Shown here one piece after another: positions 24,033 through 33,491 of a stretch of DNA of 64,000 bases. The translations under genes were made by a program, and so were the position numbers. The stretch lies in the NCBI RefSeq assembly GCF_003583765.1, contig NZ_QXQA01000018.1, positions 1 to 64,000 on the forward strand, written 5' to 3'. The DNA is from Paenibacillus nanensis. Its GTDB lineage: Bacteria > Bacillota > Bacilli > Paenibacillales > Paenibacillaceae. The notes under the pieces are model-generated. The model was not told where the DNA came from. It did no database searches and was given only the letters and a program-made list of their open reading frames with translations. Every line of letters starts with the position of its first letter. Within the stretch, counting starts at the first letter, position 1.

Positions 24033-25631
24033 GTGACGAATAAGCCGAAAAAATGGTTTATGTTAACCATCGCGGTTCTGCTGGTCGCATCCGTCCTGAC
24101 GGCCTGCAGCGGAAATGCTAACAACAACCCTGACAACGCATCAACGACAGATAAACCGGATAATACCGCAGCTACGGAAGAACCGAAGAAGGATCCGGTC
24201 ACGCTGAAAATCGAGCTGTTCGACCGAAACAATACGCCGGCAGGCGCCGACCCGATTACCGACAATTTCTTCACGAAGTATATTCAGGAGAACTTTGGCG
24301 ATCCGAACAACATTAAGATTGAATGGGTGACGGTGCCGCGTTCCGAGGAAGTCGACAAGCTGAACGTGTTAATGGCGGCCAATCAGGCGCCGGATTTGGT
24401 CTTTACGTACGATACGGCCACTGTGGAACGCTACGTGAAGGATGGCGGCATCACCGATCTCGGTCCGTTTATCGAGGAGCATGGCCAAAATTTGAAAAAG
24501 CTGCTTGGCGATGAAGTGCTAAGCTACGGCGTATTCCAAGACAAACAGTACGCGATTGTCGCGAAGCGGGTCATCGAGGCGCAAATCTCCACCTTTATCC
24601 GCCAAGATTGGCTTGACGAGTTAGGCATGCCCGTTCCGAAAACAACGGAGGAATTTTACAATACGCTGGTTGCGTTCAAAAAAGCGAAGCCGGACGCGTT
24701 CCCGTACGGCGGCCAAACCGACTATTTCCATATGAGCCCGCTCCGCTACTCGTTCTGGGAGTGGGATAAGATTACCGAAGAGGATCTGTATGCGAATCCG
24801 GATTGGATCATGCCGGGCAATAAGGAAGGCTTCCGCTTCTTGAATAAATTGTATAACGAAGGGCTGATCGATAAAGACTTCCCGCTCGGCATCGGCAAAG
24901 ATACGAACCAGTTCCAGAAAAACATGGTGAACGGCTTAGTCGGCGCAGGCTCGACGAATACGAACGAGCCGGTCTATATGGGCTATCTCGCCGAGATGAC
25001 GGCAGCCCATCCGAACGCGAAGCTGACGGTCATCGATCCGTTCACCGATTCGAGAGGCAAGACGCCGAAGCCGGTCTATACGCCTAACGGCATTTATATT
25101 ATCGTGCCGAAGACCAGCGAACGTGCGGCCGAGGTTGTCAAATATTTGGACTGGATGTCCCAGCCGGAAAACATTATTCGCCTGCAGAACGGGACGGAAG
25201 GCGAGACCTTCGAGATGGTGGACGGCGTGCCGCAGACGCTGAATAACGAAACAGCTCAAAACCTGCTGTACAACTACTTCGACTACTGCATTATCTTGAA
25301 CGGCAAATACGTCAGCAACGACGATAATATGCTGAATATCGCGGCAAACGCCTCCGACCCGCTTCACAAGGACTTTACGGTCGCGAGCATCGATTCGGGA
25401 ACGAAGGACGGCGTCACGAAAGCCCGCGTCCTTAAGCCGATCGAGTCGGAGATTAAGCTCGGAACACAGCTCAGGAAGAAAGCCGAGGAGGATATGTTCG
25501 TTAAAATTATTACGGCAAGTCCAGAAAATTTCGACGCGGTCTATGATGCGGAGGTCGAAGATTATATGAAAACCGGCGGCACGGAAGTGATGGAAGAAAA
25601 ACGGGCCGCTTATGAGGAGCAGTACAAATAA
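24033..25631 (+). CDS. Extracellular solute-binding lipoprotein (LplA/YtcQ type)
   Basis: 532 aa. Start GTG 24033 has AAAGGGAG 9 nt upstream (the TTG at 24024 abuts it). The lipobox LTAC gives a lipidated Cys at residue 25, followed by an Asn/Thr-rich linker and an SBP_bac_1-like fold of the large class that binds oligosaccharides for the LplB/YtcP permeases encoded just before. Ligand unknown. A small hairpin (CATCCC/GGGATG, 23948-23966) lies between permease and this gene. Confidence 0.92.
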   Translation: MTNKPKKWFMLTIAVLLVASVLTACSGNANNNPDNASTTDKPDNTAATEEPKKDPVTLKIELFDRNNTPAGADPITDNFFTKYIQENFGDPNNIKIEWVTVPRSEEVDKLNVLMAANQAPDLVFTYDTATVERYVKDGGITDLGPFIEEHGQNLKKLLGDEVLSYGVFQDKQYAIVAKRVIEAQISTFIRQDWLDELGMPVPKTTEEFYNTLVAFKKAKPDAFPYGGQTDYFHMSPLRYSFWEWDKITEEDLYANPDWIMPGNKEGFRFLNKLYNEGLIDKDFPLGIGKDTNQFQKNMVNGLVGAGSTNTNEPVYMGYLAEMTAAHPNAKLTVIDPFTDSRGKTPKPVYTPNGIYIIVPKTSERAAEVVKYLDWMSQPENIIRLQNGTEGETFEMVDGVPQTLNNETAQNLLYNYFDYCIILNGKYVSNDDNMLNIAANASDPLHKDFTVASIDSGTKDGVTKARVLKPIESEIKLGTQLRKKAEEDMFVKIITASPENFDAVYDAEVEDYMKTGGTEVMEEKRAAYEEQYK

Positions 25632-25674
25632 GGAAGCGAATATGTTTGCGGCGCGCACTGCGCCCCCGACCAAA

Positions 25675-25715
25675 CACAACCCTCTGACCGACTCGGCAGA
25701 GGGTTGTGCTTTATT
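25675..25715 (+). terminator. Terminator of the first importer operon
   Basis: CACAACCCTCTG (25675-25686) pairs with CAGAGGGTTGTG (25697-25708); 10-nt loop; CTTTATTGTT tail. Confidence 0.8.
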
Positions 25716-25725
25716 GTTATGCCGG

Positions 25726-26136
25726 TTAAGACGATGCTTTGAGCTCCTTCTGACTCAGCGCAGCGGCGGCAGCCGGCTTGTTAACCGTCATTTTGCTGGT
25801 GCCGTTAAAGAGACCGCCTGGCTCGATAATGAACGACTGCGCGGTAATATTGCCGTTCAGCACGCCTGTCGTGCAAATGGTCAGCTTGCCTTTCACTTCG
25901 ACATTGCCGTTCAGCTGTCCGGCAAGGACGAGGTCGCGGGCTGTAATGTTGGAATTGGCGCAGCCGCTCTCTCCGATGGTCACATCGCCGCTCGACTCGA
26001 TGTCGCCGATGATGCTGCCTTCGATACGAATGCTGGCCTCGGATTTAATTTTTCCTTCAAAAGTAGAGCCTTCGCCGATCAGTGTGTCCGTCTGATCAGG
26101 ATTGATCTTGCTGCTAGCCGTTTTGGTTTTAAACAT
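25726..26136 (-). CDS. Bactofilin (polymer-forming cytoskeletal protein)
   Basis: 136 aa. The centre (residues about 18-112) is a DUF583 beta-helix with the usual short repeats: TLIGEGSTFEGKI, RIEGSIIGDIE, DVTIGESG, ARDLVLAGQLNGNVE, GKLTICTTGVLNGNITAQ. Flexible tails flank it. Bactofilins form filaments under the membrane and localise cell-wall enzymes. The gene starts 6 bp after an M23 endopeptidase gene, the frequent bactofilin/peptidase pairing. C79-like cysteine positions (GCANSN, TICTTG) are not normally conserved. Confidence 0.9.
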   Translation of the reverse strand: MFKTKTASSKINPDQTDTLIGEGSTFEGKIKSEASIRIEGSIIGDIESSGDVTIGESGCANSNITARDLVLAGQLNGNVEVKGKLTICTTGVLNGNITAQSFIIEPGGLFNGTSKMTVNKPAAAAALSQKELKASS

Positions 26137-26142
26137 GCGCCA

Positions 26143-27126
26143 TCACTGATCCTCTCTGTCTTCTTTTATATAAGGCATGGGGTCGACATTCTCGCCGTTT
26201 ACGATCACTTCGTAATGGAGATGCGGCCCTGTGCTTCTTCCTGTATTGCCCAGCTCGCCGATGAGCTGGCCTTTCTTCACGGAGTCCCCTACTTCAACCA
26301 AACGTTCATTCAGATGAAGATAACGAGTTTTAACTCCTCTGCCGTGATCAATAATAATGTTGTTGCCATGCGGATAACCCCGCTCCGACAACGTGACGAC
26401 GCCGTCTGCGGCCGCGTAGATAGGATCGCCGCGGTCTCCGCCAAAATCTACGCCGGAGTGCAAAGCCGCTCTGCCGGTGAACGGATCGCTTCGCACGCCG
26501 AAGGTTGACGTTATTTTTTTCGATTCGGTGGGCCAGATGCTTGGCGTAATATCCAGGATGTGCTGGTAGTTAAGAAACGCTTCTTTGGTCGATTCCAGGC
26601 TAGGCAGCATCGCGTCGATCTGCAGGGTCATGTCGGAGAAGCTCTTCATCGTCTTGTCTGCGAGTGTGGCACCGGAAGAAAAATCGGCCTCAAGCTCGAT
26701 TTCTTCGCCGCCTTGTCCGCCTTCTGCCTCCGCGGAGCCGGAGGAAATACGAACGGTGGCGTCCTCGATGCCGGCGATTGCTTTCAGCTCGTTCTCCAGC
26801 TTTGTTACTGCGGATATTTTATCCTCGAATTGCTCCGCTTGCGCCGACAGCGCCAGCAGATCCTCCTCAAGCGCCGATATCTCTTTGTTTTTTGACTGCA
26901 ATTGCTCCTCGAAGCCCGCCTGCGAGGAGGTGAGCTGATTTTTAAGATGATGGACTTTATTTGCATTGCCGGCATTTAAAGAAATAAAGAGCGCGGCACA
27001 GAACGCCAGCAGGACCGCCAAAGCGGGGACGAGTATGAAGACGAGCGCAGGCACGCTGTAGCGTTTAACCGACTGGTTCGCATCCGGAATGATAACGAAC
27101 GTGAACCGTTTGGACATCCACTTCAT
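26143..27126 (-). CDS. Membrane-anchored M23 endopeptidase with coiled coil
   Basis: 327 aa from ATG 27126 (TAGGAGGAGACAC upstream; an earlier in-frame start at 27168 is less likely). A transmembrane helix (about 28-52) is followed by a coiled coil (60-120) and a C-terminal LytM/M23 domain (about 210-320) with zinc motifs HSGVDFGGD and HLHYEV intact. It should cut peptidoglycan cross-links outside the membrane. Paired with the bactofilin gene, it probably acts at a localised site in cell shape or sporulation. Confidence 0.92.
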   Translation of the reverse strand: MKWMSKRFTFVIIPDANQSVKRYSVPALVFILVPALAVLLAFCAALFISLNAGNANKVHHLKNQLTSSQAGFEEQLQSKNKEISALEEDLLALSAQAEQFEDKISAVTKLENELKAIAGIEDATVRISSGSAEAEGGQGGEEIELEADFSSGATLADKTMKSFSDMTLQIDAMLPSLESTKEAFLNYQHILDITPSIWPTESKKITSTFGVRSDPFTGRAALHSGVDFGGDRGDPIYAAADGVVTLSERGYPHGNNIIIDHGRGVKTRYLHLNERLVEVGDSVKKGQLIGELGNTGRSTGPHLHYEVIVNGENVDPMPYIKEDREDQ

Positions 27127-27549
27127 GTGTCTCCTCCTAAATTTACCATTATGTTCGACCCTATTCATTCGACACGATCCTCCAAAAATCCTTTATTTGC
27201 AAATAAATAATCGGAACTCTTTCAAATTTTTAAATATTTTTGTCTAATTTTCTCTTGCGTATAAAAATCCTTTACAATAGAGCGAATAGAGGAAGCAGCG
27301 GCATCGCCCATTTTTGTAAAGTTAGTTCACATTGATTGAGGGATCAGCTTGAGCCTGGAAAGGGAATTCATTAATATCCTTCCTTTATCAACCCGGTGGA
27401 ATATGATAAAAAGAATGATATAGGAAATAAAAAACGATGGATTCGCATCTTATTCCGGAGCCGGTTAAGTCAAGCGGCAAATTATAAATTTCCTCCTTTT
27501 TATCATTTTCTACACGCGAAAAACCCGTATTTACAGCGCATCCCAATGT

Positions 27550-27565
27550 GTGAAGCGCTTTCAAA
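27550..27565 (-). promoter_or_regulatory. cre-like site
   Basis: The minus strand reads TGAAAGCGCTTCAC, 12 of 14 to TGWAARCGYTWNCW. It lies 117 bp before the binding-protein start, compatible with CcpA roadblock or promoter repression. Confidence 0.45.
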
Positions 27566-27624
27566 GCGATTCTATAAGGCCGGGTGATTTTCCTAAATTT
27601 ACTTCCGTAAAAACGGTTCTTAAA

Positions 27625-27667
27625 CTTATATTCGAGCAGGTCGAAAGCCTGATGCAACGAATATTAG
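27625..27667 (+). promoter_or_regulatory. Leader hairpin next to the ribosome site
   Basis: CTTATATTCG (27625-27634) pairs 9/10 with CGAATATTAG (27658-27667), with an inner CAGG/CCTG pairing. It ends directly at the GGGGAGG ribosome site of the next gene, so it may stabilise the mRNA or modulate translation. Confidence 0.4.
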
Positions 27668-27681
27668 GGGAGGTAATTTTC

Positions 27682-29301
27682 ATGTCAAAGAAGTTGACAA
27701 AGAGATGGGCGAGTTTACTGCTTGTGTGCACGATGGTTTTAACGTTGTTGGCAGCATGCTCCGGCAGCAACGGCAACAACGGAAATACTCCCGCTTCCAA
27801 TGACACGGGCAGCACAAGCGCGCCTGTGGAACCGGCTGCGGATTACGGCGACACGGGCGGCTTAACGCTGCCGATTGTGAACGAGCCTACCGAAATTACT
27901 TGGATGCTCGTAGGCGAGCATAACGTGAACGATTTGCTGGTCGCGAAAGAGCTTCAGAAGCGTACAGGCATCAAGGTTAATTTCCAGACCGTGTCCAGCT
28001 CCCAATATCAAGACAAGCTCAGCGTTACGCTTGCGTCCGGCGAGCTTCCGGATATCGTCCATGGCGTGCCGGTGAATGAATTGAAGGAACTGGGCCAGGA
28101 AGGCGCGGTTGTCGCTCTCAATGACTACGCGGATATCCTCCCTAATTTTAAAAAGCTGTATATCGACGAAAATCCTTGGGTGACGACTTCCTATGGCGAC
28201 GAGAACGGGAAGCTTTACTCTTGGCCGATTTACGAGATGAATCGGGACGTAAACCATGGATTTATGTACCGTAAAGATATTTTGGACGCGAACGGCATCG
28301 AGCCTTGGACGGATACGGAAAGCTTCTATCAGGTATTGAAGAAGCTGAAAGAGATTTACCCGGATTCTTATCCGTACGCTTCGAAGACGGGCGCCATTAT
28401 TTTCAGAGACTGGGCATACGGATGGGGAATCGGATCGGCTGAATATCCGCTGTTCTTTGATGAGAGCGATAACCAGTGGAAGCTTGCCTCCCATACGCAA
28501 GCTCACCGGGAACAGCTTGATTTCATGAAGAGGCTCTACAACGAAGGTCTGATGGATCCGGAATTTATTACGGATACGTCGGATTCGTGGACGTCGAAAA
28601 TGACGACCGACAGAGCTTTCGTGACGTGGGATTGGATCGGACGTCTGGATTTATTTTATAACCAAGTGAAGGATGCGAACCCGAATTATAACCTTCGTTA
28701 CGGCTTGCCGGTCGGACCGACAGGCAACGTCCGCACCCTTCCGAAGATCGATGGCACTTGGGGCATTGCTGTAGCCAATAACAAAAAAACGGAAATTTCG
28801 CTTAAACTGCTCGACTACTTGACAAGCCCGTCCGGCTCGGAGCTGATGACGATCGGCGTCGAAGGCGTTAACTTTGAATGGGATGCGAACGGCAAGCCGG
28901 TATATCCTGAGCTGTCTAATTTAGATCTTGTCGACATTACCGTTCTATCCGAGAAGTACGGCATGTGGCTAGAAGGCGCTTACCTGCGTCCCGACCATCG
29001 CAGCGTTTACTACAACTACACGGAGAAAGAGCAAGAGGCGCAGGATCTCATTAACGCAGAAGAGCGGTATGAGAAGCTGGATCCCGTATTGAATTTCACA
29101 GTCGATGAGGTGGACCGCCTTGCGGATCTGAAATCTTCCATCCAAACGGCAGCGGAGGAGTTCAATACGAAATACGTGCTGGATCCTGCTTATGGGGACA
29201 CGCAATGGAATGAATGGGTAGATCGCGCCGATTCCTTAGGCGTTACGGAATTGCTGGAGATTTATAATGCGGCGCAAGCCCGTTATGACGCGGCTCAGTA
29301 A
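27682..29301 (+). CDS. Extracellular solute-binding lipoprotein (second module)
   Basis: 539 aa from ATG 27682 (GGGGAGG 8 nt upstream). Lipobox LAAC with Cys at residue 26, Gly/Asn/Ser linker, then the large SBP fold (ITWMLVGEHNVNDLLVAKEL ... and WDWIGRLDLFYNQVK). It resembles the first module's protein in class but is clearly not a recent duplicate. It heads the second importer operon, upstream of its permeases, opposite to the order in the first module. Confidence 0.92.
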   Translation: MSKKLTKRWASLLLVCTMVLTLLAACSGSNGNNGNTPASNDTGSTSAPVEPAADYGDTGGLTLPIVNEPTEITWMLVGEHNVNDLLVAKELQKRTGIKVNFQTVSSSQYQDKLSVTLASGELPDIVHGVPVNELKELGQEGAVVALNDYADILPNFKKLYIDENPWVTTSYGDENGKLYSWPIYEMNRDVNHGFMYRKDILDANGIEPWTDTESFYQVLKKLKEIYPDSYPYASKTGAIIFRDWAYGWGIGSAEYPLFFDESDNQWKLASHTQAHREQLDFMKRLYNEGLMDPEFITDTSDSWTSKMTTDRAFVTWDWIGRLDLFYNQVKDANPNYNLRYGLPVGPTGNVRTLPKIDGTWGIAVANNKKTEISLKLLDYLTSPSGSELMTIGVEGVNFEWDANGKPVYPELSNLDLVDITVLSEKYGMWLEGAYLRPDHRSVYYNYTEKEQEAQDLINAEERYEKLDPVLNFTVDEVDRLADLKSSIQTAAEEFNTKYVLDPAYGDTQWNEWVDRADSLGVTELLEIYNAAQARYDAAQ

Positions 29302-29318
29302 TAACGGACATCATTGCA

Positions 29319-29347
29319 CGGTGGCACTAGAAGCTCTAGTGCCGCCG
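29319..29347 (+). terminator. Strong intercistronic hairpin (partial terminator)
   Basis: A 13-bp stem (CGGTGGCACTAGA/TCTAGTGCCGCCG, one G-U) with loop AGC, followed only by TCTTT. It lies 18 bp after the binding-protein stop and 26 bp before the permease start: a likely processing or attenuation point that keeps binding protein in excess over permease. Confidence 0.7.
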
Positions 29348-29372
29348 TCTTTAACGGGGGAGGCTTCTGCTT

Positions 29373-30281
29373 ATGCTGGCCAAATTAGGCAAACGAATCG
29401 TAAGAGACCGTCAGCTGCTCATTATTTTTATTCCATGCCTAGTCTTCTATATCGTGTTCCGATACGGACCTTTATACGGACTTATTATCGCGTTTAAGGA
29501 CTACAGCGTGTTCAGAGGCATTATGGATAGCCCGTGGGTAGGCTTCGAATATTTTGAAAAGTTTTTCAATGCGCCGGAGTTTTGGCAATTATTCCGAAAC
29601 ACCTTCCTGCTCGGCTTCTTAACGCTGGTGTTTTCGTTCCCGTTCCCGATCCTTTTAGCGGTGCTGCTGAACGAAGTGCGCGTCGCCTGGTTCAAAAAAG
29701 GCGTGCAGACGGCTAGCTACCTGCCGACGTTTCTGTCCGTTGTCATCATATCCAGTATGATTATCGACTTTCTGTCTCCTACGAACGGGGTCGTCAATAA
29801 AGTGCTGAACATGTTCGGGGTGGAAAGCAAATATTTCTTGATTGACGCCGACTGGTTCCGTCCGATCTACATCCTCTCCGAAATTTGGACGAATTCGGGC
29901 TACGAATCGATCGTTTATCTTGCGGCGATCGCCGGTATAAGCCCAACGCTCTATGAAGCGGCGAAAGTAGACGGGGCTAGCCGTTTTCGGATGATGTTCA
30001 ACGTTACTTTGCCGAGCATAATGCCGACGATTCTCATCATGTTAATTCTTAAAACCGGGCAAATGATTACGATCGGCTACGAGAAAGTGCTGCTTCTGTA
30101 CAATACGATGACTTATGAGGTGGCGGATGTGTTCTCTACCTTCGTATACCGCAAAGGCCTTCTGGCGAACGATTACAGCTATGGCGCCGCCGTCGGGTTG
30201 TTCGAGGCTTTCGTCGCCATGGCGCTGCTGCTCATTTCGAACTATGTAAGCAAGCGGTTGGGAGGGAACGGGCTATGGTAG
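29373..30281 (+). CDS. Carbohydrate ABC permease, LplB type (second module)
   Basis: 302 aa, six helices, ATG 29373 with GGGGAGG 9 nt upstream. Carries FRYGPLYGLIIAFKDYSVFRG (residues about 29-49, shown in part: LIIAFKDYSVFRG) and the EAA loop YEAAKVDGASRFRMMFNVTL. It overlaps the next permease by 7 bp, so the two are translationally coupled. Confidence 0.92.
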   Translation: MLAKLGKRIVRDRQLLIIFIPCLVFYIVFRYGPLYGLIIAFKDYSVFRGIMDSPWVGFEYFEKFFNAPEFWQLFRNTFLLGFLTLVFSFPFPILLAVLLNEVRVAWFKKGVQTASYLPTFLSVVIISSMIIDFLSPTNGVVNKVLNMFGVESKYFLIDADWFRPIYILSEIWTNSGYESIVYLAAIAGISPTLYEAAKVDGASRFRMMFNVTLPSIMPTILIMLILKTGQMITIGYEKVLLLYNTMTYEVADVFSTFVYRKGLLANDYSYGAAVGLFEAFVAMALLLISNYVSKRLGGNGLW

Positions 30282-31138
30282 GACAACGGCGATTCGGCCT
30301 ATTTGACATTCTGAATGCGGTAATTCTCTTTGCCGTAGCATGCTCGACGATTTTGCCGCTCGTTTATATTACGGCGGTTTCCTTAAGCGATACGGCAAGC
30401 GTCACGCAGGGGAAGGTGTTCCTGTTCCCGAAAGGCTTGAATTGGGACGCGTACAAGCAAGTGCTGACGGATGTGAAAATTCCGAGAGCCTATTTGAACA
30501 CGGTGATGTATACGGCGCTTGGCACGTTTATTAACGTGCTCATGACCTGTCTGGCGGCATACCCGCTCGCGCAGCGCGGATTTATCGGACGCAAGTACTG
30601 GATGTTTTTAATCGTCCTGACGATGTTTTTGAACCCGGGCATCATTCCCAACTACTTGATCGTGAAGGACTTGGGCATGCTCGATTCCGTCTGGGCGCTT
30701 GTCATTCCGAATGCCATTTGGACCTTCCAGCTGATTATTCTGAAAAGCTTCTTCGAGGGCACCTCGTCTTCCATTCGCGAAGCGGCCAAAGTCGACGGGG
30801 CGTCCGAATACCGGATTTTATTCAGTCTTATGATACCGCTGTCCAAGCCTGCGCTCGCTTCCATCGCGTTGTTCTACTTTATCGGCCATTGGAACAGCTA
30901 TTTCATTCCAATGATATACTTGAATACAGATTCGCTTTATCCGCTGCAGGTCGTATTGCGCGAAATGCTGGTATTCAGCGAAGATACGGGCTCCAGGCTG
31001 GTGGAAGCAGCCGCGCTTGCGCCGCAGGCGAAAAAGAACGCAACGATCGTGCTGGCGATGATTCCGGTATTGATGATTTACCCGTTTGCGCAAAAATATT
31101 TTGCGAAAGGTGTTATGCTAGGTTCGGAGAAAGGATAG
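30275..31138 (+). CDS. Carbohydrate ABC permease, YtcP type (second module)
   Basis: 287 aa, six helices. ATG 30275 lies within the end of the preceding permease. Subfamily marks: ITAVSLSDTASVTQGKVFLF after helix 1, MFLNPGIIPNYLIVKDLGMLD, EAA loop IREAAKVDGASEYRILFSLM and C-terminal FAKGVMLGSEKG. Confidence 0.92.
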   Translation: MVGQRRFGLFDILNAVILFAVACSTILPLVYITAVSLSDTASVTQGKVFLFPKGLNWDAYKQVLTDVKIPRAYLNTVMYTALGTFINVLMTCLAAYPLAQRGFIGRKYWMFLIVLTMFLNPGIIPNYLIVKDLGMLDSVWALVIPNAIWTFQLIILKSFFEGTSSSIREAAKVDGASEYRILFSLMIPLSKPALASIALFYFIGHWNSYFIPMIYLNTDSLYPLQVVLREMLVFSEDTGSRLVEAAALAPQAKKNATIVLAMIPVLMIYPFAQKYFAKGVMLGSEKG

Positions 31139-31197
31139 TACAATCGAAAGAAGCTTAGTCCTTACGGCGTGTGCATGCGATCAGCAGGAGAAAGAGG

Positions 31198-33486
31198 ATG
31201 ATGAAGATGAGACGTTTTGTTACGAGCCTTGGAATCTCACAAATCTTTTTATCGTTGCTGTTAGTGATTCTCATTATGGCATTCTCTACCTACTCGATCT
31301 ATCGCGCCTCGATTTCTAGTATTTATGAAAATATTAAGGAAAATAACAAAACGGCTACGCGGTCGGCGATGCTGTTCATCGATAATACCTTCCAAAACAT
31401 CAGCCATTTGATTCGTTCCCTGGAGCAAATGCCGCCGTACGAGTATCCCGTCATGAGCAACGGTAACCTGGACTCCGTGCAAGCGAGCCGGTTCATAAGC
31501 AATATGTCCGCTTTGATGATGTCGGCGGACTATATTGAAGAGGTGATCGTGCTGTTCGAGGAGCAGGAGCTCGCGATCACGTCGAAGGGAACGATCGATT
31601 TCGATCTGCTGTTCAATAATAAGTACGTTCATCCGACGTATACCGCGAGTTACTGGAAGCAGTTTTTGAACACGGAGCATTCGTTCAAAGTGTTTCCGAG
31701 CATCGAATATGACGTGCGTTATTCGGACAATCAGTCCCATTACAAGGAAGAGCTCATGTTCATTGTGAGCGACAACAATTATGTAAAAAGCAAAAAAAAT
31801 ATTATCGTCATTGTGGATACGAGCCGGCTGATGGCGCATTTCGGGCAAACGACGCTGATTCCGGGCTCTTCGCTCAAAATTTTGGACCAGAACCAAAATA
31901 CGATTTTCAGCACGGACCGCAATCTGGAGCTCGTCGAAGTTATTAACGATTTGGTCAAAGCCGATCAGCCTCGGAAAAATCAAGAAATTTCATTGAAGGC
32001 TGAAAATTTCGAGTACACGATGTATACCTCGGAGTATAACAATTTCGTTTATATCAGCAAGGTTCCGTATGAGTTTAAAAATTTGAACTCCGTTGCCGTC
32101 GGCAACCGGACCATCATTTTTATCAGTATCGCGGGCGCCGTGCTGCTGTCGCTTTTTTTAAGCGTTTATTTGTATCGTCCGGTACGGAAAATCATGAAAA
32201 TGCTTGGCGGAGAAAACAGCAAAGGCGACGATTTCAGTAAAATTCAGAGCGGAATAACGAAGCTGCAGCAGGAAAACAAACAATACGCCAATCAGCTTGT
32301 CTATGCGGATGCCGAATTGAAGCGGACGACGTTCCTGCAAGTGATCGACGATTACACGCACAGCGACGAGCATGACCTGCAGCTGCAAAAATATTACCCG
32401 AACTTTTTTAACGCGAGCTATTTCATGCTCGCTTTGGTGCAGGTTCGCGAAAAATCGGTGCTGAAGGGCTACTCGCTGCCCGTCGAGACGATTGCCGATC
32501 ATATCCAGAATCAATTGGCGAAGGAAGAGATCGAGGCGCAGGCGTTCCATTATCTTCACGATCAATTTTTTGTGCTGGTTTCGCTCCGGCAAACGGCTGC
32601 CCGGGACTCGGCTATGCGCGGCATCGGCCGGGCTTTGACTCGTCTCGAGAAGGAAAATTTGGTCGGCTTTCAGCTGTGGGCGTGCGCGAGCAAGGCCTAC
32701 CGCATGACGATAGAAAACTGTAGAAATGCCTATAAAGATGTAGAAAATGCTTATAAATACCGGAATGTAAATGAACATGTGAAGGTGATGGACGCCGAGA
32801 AGATCCGCTTTGTCTGGAATGTCTATTTTCCGTATGAGGATATGGAGAAAATGACGAACTTTATGATGAGCGGGAAGGTCGAGGACAGCGTCGCTCTCAT
32901 CAAAGAAACGCTGAAGGAAAATATCGAACGCAATGTGCACGACCATCAATTCAAGTTCGTCGCGAAGTCGATATTCTTTTACTTGTTCCGCAATGTCGGC
33001 GGCATGACGCAGTCCATCCATGAGCTGTACCGGATTGAGAATGAGTTTGTTCTGAAGCTGGAATACGCCGATCGTTACGAGGAAATTGAAACGGCCCTTA
33101 TCGAGGCGGTCGAGCAGCTGGCGAAGTACGGCGGCAGAACGGTGGAGGTGAAGCTGAATCCGGCGTTTATCGCGCAGTATATCGAGCTTCACTATATGGA
33201 GAATTTGTATTTGGATCATATCGCGAAAGTGATGGACACGACGCCGAAATATTTTTCGAACTATTTCAAAAAAACGTTCGACATTAACTATATCGAATAT
33301 CTCAATAAGGTTCGTCTCTCTCACGCCAGAACGATGCTGAAGGAAACAAGCCTGTCCATCGGCGAAATCGGCGAAAAGACAGGCTATTTGAACTCATCGA
33401 CCTTTACAACAACGTTCAAGAAATATTACGGCATATCGCCGAGCGAGTACAGGAGGCAAGCGGCCGCCAAAAACGATGACAAGTGA
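31198..33486 (+). CDS. AraC-family regulator with membrane sensor domain (second module)
   Basis: 762 aa from ATG 31198 (AGGAG 7 nt upstream; 59 bp after the permease). Helix near 14-33, an extracellular sensor region to about 310, second helix (IIFISIAGAVLLSLFLSVYLY), HAMP-like and coiled-coil linker, then a C-terminal AraC DNA-binding domain (LDHIAKVMDTTPKYFSNYFKK and IGEIGEKTGYLNSSTFTTTF). It likely senses the substrate or occupied binding protein and regulates this operon. Confidence 0.9.
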   Translation: MMKMRRFVTSLGISQIFLSLLLVILIMAFSTYSIYRASISSIYENIKENNKTATRSAMLFIDNTFQNISHLIRSLEQMPPYEYPVMSNGNLDSVQASRFISNMSALMMSADYIEEVIVLFEEQELAITSKGTIDFDLLFNNKYVHPTYTASYWKQFLNTEHSFKVFPSIEYDVRYSDNQSHYKEELMFIVSDNNYVKSKKNIIVIVDTSRLMAHFGQTTLIPGSSLKILDQNQNTIFSTDRNLELVEVINDLVKADQPRKNQEISLKAENFEYTMYTSEYNNFVYISKVPYEFKNLNSVAVGNRTIIFISIAGAVLLSLFLSVYLYRPVRKIMKMLGGENSKGDDFSKIQSGITKLQQENKQYANQLVYADAELKRTTFLQVIDDYTHSDEHDLQLQKYYPNFFNASYFMLALVQVREKSVLKGYSLPVETIADHIQNQLAKEEIEAQAFHYLHDQFFVLVSLRQTAARDSAMRGIGRALTRLEKENLVGFQLWACASKAYRMTIENCRNAYKDVENAYKYRNVNEHVKVMDAEKIRFVWNVYFPYEDMEKMTNFMMSGKVEDSVALIKETLKENIERNVHDHQFKFVAKSIFFYLFRNVGGMTQSIHELYRIENEFVLKLEYADRYEEIETALIEAVEQLAKYGGRTVEVKLNPAFIAQYIELHYMENLYLDHIAKVMDTTPKYFSNYFKKTFDINYIEYLNKVRLSHARTMLKETSLSIGEIGEKTGYLNSSTFTTTFKKYYGISPSEYRRQAAAKNDDK

Positions 33487-33491
33487 GCCGG

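Larger units (their letters stand above)
27127..27681. other. 555-bp intergenic region between divergent genes
   Basis: Holds the promoters of the M23 gene and the second binding-protein gene, an AT-rich stretch (27200-27300), a cre-like site (27550-27565) and a leader hairpin (27625-27667). I see no convincing gene; frames of 60-90 codons here lack ribosome sites. Confidence 0.6.
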
